Shown: positions 1 to 5,007 of the stretch, piece after piece | Numbering within the stretch: position 1 is the first letter of the stretch | How the letters are laid out: each line of letters starts with the position of its first letter | Assembly (NCBI GenBank): GCA_013203565.1 | Contig: JABMPZ010000059.1 | Location: 1-6,217, forward strand | Reading direction: 5' to 3' | DNA length: 6,217 nucleotides | Origin: Parcubacteria group bacterium | GTDB lineage: Bacteria; Patescibacteriota; Minisyncoccia; Minisyncoccales; CG1-02-41-26 | Notes under the pieces: generated by a model | The model's input: the letters and a program-made list of their open reading frames with translations, nothing else | The model's database searches: none | What the model was told of the DNA's origin: nothing | Position numbers and translations under genes: made by a program

Positions 1-102
1 ATTTGTAGTCCTATTGGAGAGTATAAAACAGAGAATAATCAATTTATTAAACAAACTATTACAGTCATTGAGATAATTAAAATTGAAAAAGATTATCATT
101 AA
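1..102 (+). CDS. C-terminal end of an unidentified protein (5' truncated), possible HigB-like toxin
   Basis: An open frame enters from the left edge and gives 33 residues, ending ..VIEIIKIEKDYH, followed by three consecutive TAA stops (100-108). Nothing is left of an N-terminal domain, so the product cannot be identified from this window. The next gene starts 9 bases after the first stop and is a HigA-type antitoxin fusion. HigB-family mRNA-interferase toxins normally lie directly upstream of HigA, and many end in a strand such as DVEIVDYH. The hydrophobic/acidic strand closing in DYH here is compatible with that. This is inference from position and a very short tail. Another small toxin or an unrelated protein remains possible. 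Confidence 0.55.
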   Translation: MCSPIGEYKTENNQFIKQTITVIEIIKIEKDYH

Positions 103-111
103 TAATAATTT

Positions 112-1299
112 ATGGTTTTAAAAAATACAAAACAATATATTGAAGAAAAAAAATCCCAAGGCCTATATGGCTGGGAGTCCGATTTTGCTGTACATCCTGG
201 CCCAACTCTAAAAGATGAAATTAATTTTTTAGGGCTAACACAAAAAGAAGTAGCCTTTAAAACGGGTAGGACTGTACAGAATATAAGTAGAATTGTGAAT
301 AGGAAAGAGCCAATCACTCCAGTAATGGCCTTAAAGCTTGAAAGAATCTTTGCAGGTAGACCATCTGCGCAGTTTTGGCTTAATATGCAGACGGCCTACG
401 ATAAAAAAATAGCCCAAATAAAAGAAGAGAAGAATGCTGAAAAAGAGATAGGGTTTTTTAAGGATCATTTAAAAGAAACTTTTAAAGAATTGCAGAGAGT
501 AGGGGTTTTTGAGAAGTTTAATCTTAACAAAAAAAGTTGTTTCAAAAAAGCAGTTTTATTGATAAAGGATTTTTTTGGTACTTCTACTATAAGAAATATT
601 AGTCACGAGAGTGCTATGGGTGTGGCTTTTAGAAAATATAACAGAGAAGACCTTAATCGCTATAATTTAGCTTCTTTGTTAAAGATTGGCGAAAAACAAG
701 CAAGAAAAGTATTAAAGGATGACTCATTAAAAGAATACAATGAAAAGAATTTCTCTATTGAAGTGCCAAAGATAAAAAGTTTAATAAAACAAAAGCCGTC
801 TATATTTTTAGAAAGTTTGCAAGAGATTTGTCTTAATCTTGGTGTAATAGTTATTTATGTTCCCAATATTGAACACACATATTTTGGGGGAGCAACTAAA
901 TGGATTGGAGGTCACCCTGTTATAATGCTTAAAATGGAAAAACAATGGGGAGATATCTTTTGGTTTAACTTCTTTCATGAAGTAGGGCATGTTTTAAAAC
1001 ATAGTAAAAAAGGTTTTTTCATTAACTTTGAAAAAGAAGAAAACAAAGGTATCGAAAAAGAAGCTGATGAGTTCGCCAAAGAGATGCTTATATCAGATTT
1101 TTATGTTACCGAAGAGACAGATATAACAGAGATAGGACTCAAAAGGGTAGCTAAGCAAGCAAGTGTTTCTATAGGTATAGTCGCAGGAAGGGTATGTAAT
1201 GATATGGATGATAGAAAGTTATGGGAGTCCTTGAGCCAATTCAGATATACTATAGAAGAAAAAGCTCATGATTTTATAGTAGAAGGGATAATTAAGTGA
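112..1299 (+). CDS. HigA-type HTH antitoxin fused to ImmA/IrrE zinc peptidase
   Basis: The 395-residue protein has two recognisable parts. Residues 28-97 match the HigA family: HPGPTLKDE, the helix-turn-helix around LTQKEVAFKTGRTVQNISR, the ITPVMALKLERIF helix and the FWLNMQTAYD signature. The C-terminal half is an ImmA/IrrE (COG2856/DUF955) metallopeptidase: the zinc motif HEVGH is at 289-293, and the third-ligand helix EADEFAKEML begins at E317. The lysine/glutamate-rich middle (about 100-230) is unassigned. Family knowledge: HigA binds its own promoter and neutralises HigB, and ImmA-type peptidases cleave HTH repressors, so this protein may couple repression to proteolysis. ATG 112 is fixed by an in-frame TAA at 106-108. 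There is no Shine-Dalgarno, and the 9-base gap suggests cotranscription with the upstream gene. The partner toxin is not identified. Confidence 0.92.
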   Translation: MVLKNTKQYIEEKKSQGLYGWESDFAVHPGPTLKDEINFLGLTQKEVAFKTGRTVQNISRIVNRKEPITPVMALKLERIFAGRPSAQFWLNMQTAYDKKIAQIKEEKNAEKEIGFFKDHLKETFKELQRVGVFEKFNLNKKSCFKKAVLLIKDFFGTSTIRNISHESAMGVAFRKYNREDLNRYNLASLLKIGEKQARKVLKDDSLKEYNEKNFSIEVPKIKSLIKQKPSIFLESLQEICLNLGVIVIYVPNIEHTYFGGATKWIGGHPVIMLKMEKQWGDIFWFNFFHEVGHVLKHSKKGFFINFEKEENKGIEKEADEFAKEMLISDFYVTEETDITEIGLKRVAKQASVSIGIVAGRVCNDMDDRKLWESLSQFRYTIEEKAHDFIVEGIIK

Positions 1300-1531
1300 G
1301 TATGCTCTAGTTAAAATGAGACATAAAACTATGCTTTTTGACGGAATGATATAATTTGAAAATAAATTATGGTAACCTATTTATGAGATATCTAGCGGTA
1401 TTTCTACAATATTTTTGTTAGATATTAGTTATCTATTGAAAATTTGAGTAAAAAACGGTAAGTTAGAATAATATTAAAGATAGTGATGTTTTTGATTCTG
1501 CGTTGGGATTTTAAATAAAATATAAAAATTT
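1300..1531. other. AT-rich intergenic region, no gene
   Basis: This 232-base gap holds no credible coding frame; the longest ATG frame seen is about a dozen codons. No stem plus T-tract follows the upstream gene, so its terminator is not obvious. A perfect extended -10 lies at 1347-1355. A weak 6-bp dyad TAGATA/TATCTA with a 5-base loop lies at 1419-1435 and is not followed by a T-run. Nothing else is supported. Confidence 0.7.
1347..1355 (+). promoter_or_regulatory. Extended -10 promoter element upstream of the TPR-protein gene
   Basis: TGATATAAT is an exact TGnTATAAT extended -10. No good -35 sits 16-18 bases upstream; the TTGACG at 1338-1343 is far too close. Extended -10 promoters can work without a -35. 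If it is used, the mRNA for the gene at 1532 would have an unusually long leader of about 170 nt. In such AT-rich DNA a chance match is possible. Confidence 0.4.
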
Positions 1532-2935
1532 ATGGAGAGCGGGACTATTGAAAAAATATTTAACTATTATTTTAACAAACTAAAATTTGAAGGGGAAGTT
1601 ACCAGAGCGCTTAGAGAGTTTTTTGATATGCCTGATTTTAACGCAGGTGATAGTTTTAATCTAACAGACGAGGATGAAGTCACTTTTAACGAGTGGTTTA
1701 TTTTTGATTTTAAGTTTAAGAACGGCAAAACTCCGCTTGAGGATTTTTATGAAACTAATCCATATAATTTTAAGATGATTCGGCTTCAAGTGTATAAAGA
1801 TTTGCAGGATAATCATTTCGGGTTGTATGAGGCAAAAGAGGTTAGGTTGGGAGAGAGTATTGTTTTGGAGAATCTTCAAACTGGTAAAATTTATGAAGTA
1901 AGAGAGTATTCAGCTACTTTTGGCTTAAAAAAAGGACAGGTTTTTTCAAGTAGAGTAGGTAAAGTGGGGGATCACTATGAGCTAGTAGGAAGTAACCCAA
2001 GATTTGGTCCTGTGAGGCTTGATAAGACAATGAGAAAGCTTTTTTGCGAAGATAAAAGCAAACTAAATCCAAAAGTTCTTAGAGATTCTTTCACAGGTTC
2101 CAAAGATAAAGAATCTTTGCCTTTTCCAGAGGAGTCTGTGTCTTTAGAATCGGCAGAGAAAGATCTTAAAAGGGTTTTAGTAGAGTATGATTTAGAGGGG
2201 TTTGTGGATACTGAAATAATCATGGAATGGATTTATAACCATTCTGACAGCAATCCGTATACATTTGAGTTAAACCTTCTTTGTAGTTTACTACAACCAG
2301 ATATGAGAAATTATAACAAAGCACTTGAAGAGGTCCTCAATACTTACAATGTTTTCTATAATCTGTGCCCACAGAAAGAACTCGGCACAAGCCCTCTTGA
2401 AAAAACGAAAGAAGCTAAACAAAAAGGAATACCACCCGATCTTGAGATGTCCCGTACTGAATTTCCACCCTTGGGCTGGAACAAGAAATATCGCAAGGCG
2501 TTACAATATATGAAAAAAGCCGAGTTTAAAAAAGCTCTTAAAAAATATAATGAAGTTTTTGATTATTTATTGGAAAACAAAGTTACTTTTCCTGATATTT
2601 TTAGGTTGTACACTAATAAGGGTGTTTGTCATTCAGCTTTAGGCGAGGAAAAATTAGGAGAGTTTATGCTTGAAACATCTGTTTTACTCAATCCATTTTA
2701 TGATTTTGGTCAGAAACAACTGAAAAAGTTCCTAAAACAGAAAAGCAATTTTGCTAAAATAAAGAAAAACAAAGAAGAAGATGTTACTAAAGATATTGGT
2801 TGGCGATATTATCAGTTTTTGAAACCCCTTAACATTAATTTTGCCCATACCCCAAAAGAACCAACCACTGTTTCAAACATTACTCCGCTTCAGAGAGTAA
2901 AGGTAATTTTGGAGAAAGATTTGAAGGGGGACTAA
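1532..2935 (+). CDS. Uncharacterised 467-residue protein with C-terminal TPR-like repeats
   Basis: There is no signal peptide or membrane segment, so it is probably cytoplasmic. The N-terminal region holds a distinctive aromatic/acidic motif, FNEWFIFDF (52-60), followed by GKTPLEDFY (65-73). Residues 98-155 alternate in the manner of a small beta-barrel (GLYEAKEV.., ENLQTGKIYEVREYSA, GQVFSSRVGKVGDHYELVG). The same motif order occurs, to my recollection, in uncharacterised proteins of Firmicutes and other bacteria, sometimes beside SEC-C or TPR modules. Residues 317-400 read as about two TPR-like helical hairpins (KKAEFKKALKKYNEVFDYL; YTNKGVCHSALGEEKLGEF; LLNPFY), which suggests protein-protein contact. 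The lysine-rich C-terminus is not assigned. The start is fixed by an in-frame TAA at 1523-1525, and there is no Shine-Dalgarno. It is followed by a strong terminator at 2980. Biochemical function is unknown. Confidence 0.85.
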   Translation: MESGTIEKIFNYYFNKLKFEGEVTRALREFFDMPDFNAGDSFNLTDEDEVTFNEWFIFDFKFKNGKTPLEDFYETNPYNFKMIRLQVYKDLQDNHFGLYEAKEVRLGESIVLENLQTGKIYEVREYSATFGLKKGQVFSSRVGKVGDHYELVGSNPRFGPVRLDKTMRKLFCEDKSKLNPKVLRDSFTGSKDKESLPFPEESVSLESAEKDLKRVLVEYDLEGFVDTEIIMEWIYNHSDSNPYTFELNLLCSLLQPDMRNYNKALEEVLNTYNVFYNLCPQKELGTSPLEKTKEAKQKGIPPDLEMSRTEFPPLGWNKKYRKALQYMKKAEFKKALKKYNEVFDYLLENKVTFPDIFRLYTNKGVCHSALGEEKLGEFMLETSVLLNPFYDFGQKQLKKFLKQKSNFAKIKKNKEEDVTKDIGWRYYQFLKPLNINFAHTPKEPTTVSNITPLQRVKVILEKDLKGD

Positions 2936-2979
2936 TTTAGAAATGTCCAGAGTTATCCACACCCCCCATCAAACCCTAC

Positions 2980-3026
2980 AAAACAAAAACTAAAAGGAGC
3001 TAATTTCCTTTTAGTTCTTGTTTTTT
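2980..3026. terminator. Bidirectional intrinsic terminator (long inverted repeat)
   Basis: The arms AACTAAAAGGA (2988-2998) and TCCTTTTAGTT (3006-3016) pair perfectly around a 7-base loop. The symmetry continues outward after one mismatch, giving 18 of 19 pairs over 2980-3024. The right side ends in CTTGTTTTTT, a U-tract for the gene ending at 2935. The left side is A-rich, so the minus-strand RNA also gets a U-rich tail. It is one of two terminators between convergent genes. Confidence 0.85.
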
Positions 3027-3041
3027 CGAGAAAATTTGAAT

Positions 3042-3090
3042 AAAAAAAGCAGGGGGTGGAAGAGTTTTTAATTCTTCCACCCCTTTGTTT
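3042..3090. terminator. Bidirectional intrinsic terminator serving the minus-strand zinc-ribbon gene
   Basis: GGGGTGGAAGA (3053-3063) pairs perfectly with TCTTCCACCCC (3073-3083) around a 9-base loop. On the minus strand the stem is followed by CTGC and a run of seven T (plus 3042-3048 is all A), the classic layout for ending the gene at 3096. On the plus strand TTTGTTTGGGTTTT follows, so it could also act as a weaker backup for rightward transcripts. Confidence 0.85.
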
Positions 3091-3095
3091 GGGTT
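3078..3095. repeat. 18-bp imperfect direct repeat, copy 1 (3' side of zinc-ribbon gene)
   Basis: CACCCCTTTGTTTGGGTT matches 3499-3516 at 17 of 18 positions. This copy overlaps the right arm of the terminator and stops one base short of the minus-strand stop codon. The second copy lies just upstream of that gene's start, so the pair brackets the gene exactly. Confidence 0.6.
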
Positions 3096-3494
3096 TTATG
3101 AAACTAGTCGCAATAGAATTTTCGAGAAAAATTTCTGAGTTTTGGTTTTTGGTGCTGGGCGCATCAGGGTGCCGCAGATTCCGCACCGTATAACATCCTT
3201 TGTTGTTTGGTTGGATGTTTCCATCTTTTGATTCGGTCTACCCCCACAACTGCAACATGTACCTATGTCATCCACAGCATAAGGAAGTTTCTTATACTCT
3301 ATAGGCGTGATTTTTTTGGCTACATGTCTGCGTTTAGGTTTTTGAGGTTTAAGAGATAGGGCTGTTTCATGAGCCCTTATTCTTTCTTTTGTTTCTCTAA
3401 TTTGAATCAGATATCCCTCATCCCCATAATCCACAACAGTTGTTTTTTCACCATTCCAAAATACATTCGCACCATTCTTATATATTCTTCTCAT
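3096..3494 (-). CDS. Small protein: SH3-like N-terminus, basic linker, four-cysteine zinc ribbon
   Basis: The 132-residue product is not a named family that I recognise. Residues 9-48 alternate like a small SH3/Tudor/KOW-type barrel (ANVFWNGEKTTVVDYGDEGY, then LIQIRE, ending AHETALSL). A basic linker follows (KPQKPKRRHVAKK, 49-61). The C-terminal part holds C80-x2-C83 and C104-x2-C107, 20 residues apart, a typical zinc-ribbon arrangement (C81 is an extra cysteine). This layout suits nucleic-acid or ribosome binding, but that is inference. The start at 3494 is supported by a Shine-Dalgarno-like AAGGGG 6 bases upstream on the minus strand, overlapping the direct repeat. The gene is convergent with 1532-2935 and is closed by the terminator at 3042-3090. 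A TTGACA lies upstream (plus 3574-3579), but I found no matching -10. Confidence 0.75.
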   Translation of the reverse strand: MRRIYKNGANVFWNGEKTTVVDYGDEGYLIQIRETKERIRAHETALSLKPQKPKRRHVAKKITPIEYKKLPYAVDDIGTCCSCGGRPNQKMETSNQTTKDVIRCGICGTLMRPAPKTKTQKFFSKILLRLVS

Positions 3495-3498
3495 GTCA

Positions 3499-3516
3499 CA
3501 CCCCTTTCTTTGGGTT
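3499..3516. repeat. 18-bp imperfect direct repeat, copy 2 (5' side of zinc-ribbon gene), containing its RBS
   Basis: CACCCCTTTCTTTGGGTT differs from 3078-3095 at one base. Read on the minus strand, it supplies the AAGGGG ribosome-binding element of the gene starting at 3494. Confidence 0.6.
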
Positions 3517-3554
3517 AGGGTTAAGAGTTTAGTGTATTATTTCTATTTGTTTTT

Positions 3555-3579
3555 ACCATATATGGTGGTGTGTTGTCAA
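3555..3579 (-). promoter_or_regulatory. Palindrome ACCATATATGGT next to a TTGACA box upstream of the zinc-ribbon gene
   Basis: Plus 3555-3566 is a perfect 12-bp palindrome. Eight bases away, TGTCAA at 3574-3579 is a perfect minus-strand TTGACA. A -10 at standard spacing would read GTAAAA, which is poor, so a functional promoter is not shown. The palindrome sits where a repressor of this gene would bind, but 12 AT-rich bases can be chance. Confidence 0.3.
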
Positions 3580-3608
3580 GTGGGGAGGGTAATCTACACA
3601 CTCTATAC

Positions 3609-3634
3609 AAAAAAACTGCCTGTTAGAGCAGGTT
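3609..3634 (-). terminator. Terminator of the 35-residue membrane peptide unit
   Basis: On the minus strand an imperfect stem, AACCTGC with GCAGTT (one bulged C, 8-base loop; a CCTG/CAGG alternative exists), is followed by seven T (plus 3609-3615 is all A). It lies about 25 bases past the stop codon of the small gene at 3660. The stem is modest, but the T-run and position fit. Confidence 0.6.
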
Positions 3635-3659
3635 GTAGTAAAAGATTGAAGGTTTTTTG

Positions 3660-3767
3660 TTACCTTCTGTTATTTCTGTTGTTACCACCAGAGGATGGGG
3701 TTCCTTTTACAATAGCATAAACTACTATAGCTACGATTATTAGAACTATAAATGCACTTCCGTTCAT
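3660..3767 (-). CDS. 35-residue single-span membrane peptide
   Basis: A short frame on the minus strand encodes MNGSAF followed by a strongly hydrophobic run (residues 5-20, AFIVLIIVAIVVYAIV). It ends in a polar, glycine/asparagine-rich basic tail with K21, R31, R34 and R35. The charge pattern predicts one membrane helix with the C-terminus in the cytoplasm. The frame is supported as a gene by its own signals: a near-consensus promoter 28 bases upstream of the ATG (plus 3795-3823), a predicted leader of about 20 nt, and a terminator just after the stop. There is no Shine-Dalgarno; the leader is A/T-rich, as for several other genes here. It diverges from the secreted-protein gene at 3966 across a shared dyad, which suggests a joint envelope role. 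Function is unknown; a holin-like or toxin-like peptide, or a small regulator of a membrane complex, are possibilities only. Confidence 0.65.
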   Translation of the reverse strand: MNGSAFIVLIIVAIVVYAIVKGTPSSGGNNRNNRR

Positions 3768-3794
3768 TTTATTATGTTTATTACTTATTGTTTA

Positions 3795-3823
3795 ATTATC
3801 AGGTATGTTGTAGGGTTTGTCAA
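3795..3823 (-). promoter_or_regulatory. Sigma70-type promoter for the membrane-peptide gene
   Basis: On the minus strand TTGACA (plus 3818-3823), a 17-base spacer and GATAAT (plus 3795-3800) match 11 of 12 consensus positions at ideal spacing. The predicted start near 3788 gives a leader of about 20 nt before the ATG at 3767. The -35 lies two bases from the dyad at 3825-3847. Confidence 0.8.
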
Positions 3824-3824
3824 C

Positions 3825-3847
3825 TGGAAGGAGTCGGACTCCTTCCA
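3825..3847. promoter_or_regulatory. Operator-like perfect dyad between divergent promoters
   Basis: TGGAAGGAGTC and GACTCCTTCCA form perfect 11-bp arms around one central base (3836). A one-base loop is poor for an RNA hairpin and no T-run follows on either strand, so a protein-binding site fits better than a terminator. It abuts the leftward -35 and is centred about 64 bases before the rightward predicted start. That geometry could repress or activate leftward and activate rightward transcription. No regulator gene is adjacent. Confidence 0.65.
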
Positions 3848-3864
3848 AGATGGGGGTTTAGGCA

Positions 3865-3893
3865 TTGACAAACAGGCAAAAAGGGTGTATAAT
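3865..3893 (+). promoter_or_regulatory. Perfect consensus sigma70 promoter for the secreted-protein gene
   Basis: TTGACA (3865-3870), a 17-base spacer and TATAAT (3888-3893) match all 12 consensus positions at optimal spacing. The start is predicted near 3900, giving a leader of about 66 nt to the ATG at 3966. Such a promoter implies strong basal expression of the downstream gene unless the dyad is used for repression. Confidence 0.88.
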
Positions 3894-3951
3894 ATATGGT
3901 GTATTGTAGATTCTTACTTTATTGGCTAGGGTTTTACTCGGCCATTTTATT

Positions 3952-3958
3952 GAGGAGA
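3952..3958 (+). promoter_or_regulatory. Shine-Dalgarno of the secreted-protein gene
   Basis: GAGGAGA lies 7 bases before ATG 3966 and fixes the start. It is notable because the genes at 112, 1532, 5008 and 5886 have no such element. Confidence 0.85.
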
Positions 3959-3965
3959 CTTAGAA

Positions 3966-4892
3966 ATGAAGGGATTGATTGTGATTTTCTTTGTGGCGGT
4001 TATGATTCTTGTTTGTGGTTCTGCTTTTGGGCAGATCCAGGTGTTACTCAACCTTGAGAGCCCTCTAGGGATAGCCCCGGTTGGTCAAGGTATAGAGCTG
4101 ATGTTGATTGATGTTGTTTCAGAACAGGACTCTGTTCTGAACTATTTGGCATTTGTCGTTACACAAGACATAGGGAGGTTGTATCTTTATGATGACGGGG
4201 TTGAAGTCGGAGTTAGTGGAGACCATCCCGATAACAACGGGAACTTCACTTTTCATGACTTCAATGTCATACTTTTTACTGGCGTGGTAAAAACATTGTT
4301 GGTTCGCGGGGATGTAACTCGCCTCCGAGGTGTAAGACCAACTGTGAGATTAGAACATCTCTGGGCCGTAAACTCGGAGACAGGTTATGGCATTAGTAGT
4401 TTTGAGACCGGTCTGCCGATCTCCTCAAGTAGAGTGAAATGTGTGGAGGAAGAATATTTTAGGCGCGACACATATTATGTTGGGTCTGAAATGGTGGTAG
4501 CGTTTTCGTCTCGGAATTGGATAAATATTCTATTCAATCCAAATGATTTCGAATTGGTTGGTTCTACAATCAATTCTGGGGATATTGAGGCACGTCCCAC
4601 ACAACTGAAGGTAGTTGATGGGAGGAGACAAGTCATCATGAGAGCTCCTTTAGGTGGGGATTATTTCAAACATTATGCACTTCACCTTATACCTAAGCGA
4701 TCTGGACTTTTGCCAGTTTGGGTTCAGAGGAGTGTGTATGATCCCATAGAGCTATTTTGGTTCTATGTGGAGAATAGTAGGGGACCATCTAAAGTACGAG
4801 AGAGAAAGGTTAGACAGGCCCCACGAGCTCCAGGAAGAGTTGTCCCTGTTGGTAAAGCAACTACCAGCTGGGGGGCAATAAAGAGACGGTAG
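3966..4892 (+). CDS. Secreted beta-rich surface protein with signal peptide, function unknown
   Basis: The 308-residue protein starts with a Sec signal peptide: MKG, a hydrophobic core at 4-17, then GSAFG with likely cleavage before Q23. C17 is not in a good lipobox (ILVC), so a lipoprotein is unlikely. Residues 55-130 (LNYLAFVVT, then RLYLYDDGVEVG, NFTFHDF, TLLVRGDVT) resemble the Ig-like modules I associate with predicted extracellular proteins of Parcubacteria: a strand, 'lkLYddG', 'F', then 'ktL.vrgDvt'. The rest is also strand-rich, and the last 40 residues are basic and proline-rich (VRERKVRQAPRAPGR) with no visible sorting anchor. Promoter and Shine-Dalgarno are both excellent and a terminator follows directly, so it is monocistronic and probably abundant. 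It is more GC-rich than the flanking genes. Surface or exported location is well supported; the molecular role is unknown. Confidence 0.85.
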   Translation: MKGLIVIFFVAVMILVCGSAFGQIQVLLNLESPLGIAPVGQGIELMLIDVVSEQDSVLNYLAFVVTQDIGRLYLYDDGVEVGVSGDHPDNNGNFTFHDFNVILFTGVVKTLLVRGDVTRLRGVRPTVRLEHLWAVNSETGYGISSFETGLPISSSRVKCVEEEYFRRDTYYVGSEMVVAFSSRNWINILFNPNDFELVGSTINSGDIEARPTQLKVVDGRRQVIMRAPLGGDYFKHYALHLIPKRSGLLPVWVQRSVYDPIELFWFYVENSRGPSKVRERKVRQAPRAPGRVVPVGKATTSWGAIKRR

Positions 4893-4898
4893 CGTCTC
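4883..4898 (+). other. Small hairpin across the stop codon of the secreted-protein gene
   Basis: GAGACG and CGTCTC pair around GTAG; the TAG stop lies at 4890-4892, so the loop and first arm hold the last codons. It is five bases from the larger terminator stem and may form a tandem structure that helps termination or protects the mRNA 3' end. Confidence 0.45.
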
Positions 4899-4902
4899 AA
4901 TT

Positions 4903-4940
4903 GGGTGTATCGGATTTTATCCGCTACACCCTCTTATTTT
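4903..4940 (+). terminator. Intrinsic terminator of the secreted-protein gene
   Basis: GGGTGTA (4903-4909) pairs with TACACCC (4925-4931). After one mismatch the helix continues as CGGAT/ATCCG around a TTT loop. TCTTATTTT follows, giving a fair U-rich tail. It begins 10 bases after the stop codon. Confidence 0.85.
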
Positions 4941-4983
4941 ACATTGATATTGATAAAAAGTTAGTAACGGAGTAGTATGAGGA

Positions 4984-4989
4984 TATAAT
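4984..4989 (+). promoter_or_regulatory. -10 box for the DUF3800 gene
   Basis: A perfect TATAAT has only a weak -35 (TTAGTA, 4961-4966) at 17-base spacing. The predicted start near 4996 leaves about 12 nt before ATG 5008 and no Shine-Dalgarno, so the mRNA would be nearly leaderless. Confidence 0.5.
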
Positions 4990-5007
4990 TAGTGAAAAAA
5001 GTAATAT

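Noticed and set aside
1338..1355. TTGACG plus TATAAT as a complete promoter
   Set aside because: Only 6 bases separate the two boxes; only the extended -10 reading is plausible.
3023..3130. 12-base repeat TTTTCGAGAAAA at 3023-3034 and 3119-3130
   Set aside because: Short, AT-rich, one copy inside coding sequence; no pattern beyond the single pair.
2953..3186. 77-codon minus-strand frame
   Set aside because: It reads through both terminator hairpins and overlaps the end of the real minus-strand gene in another frame.
3493..3720. 75-codon plus-strand frame starting opposite the zinc-ribbon gene's start
   Set aside because: It has no Shine-Dalgarno. It runs antisense through the upstream region of the minus-strand gene, a terminator and the small membrane-peptide gene, all of which have better support.
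3774..3929. 51-codon plus-strand frame
   Set aside because: It spans both divergent promoters and the dyad, which explain the sequence better; no initiation signal is present.
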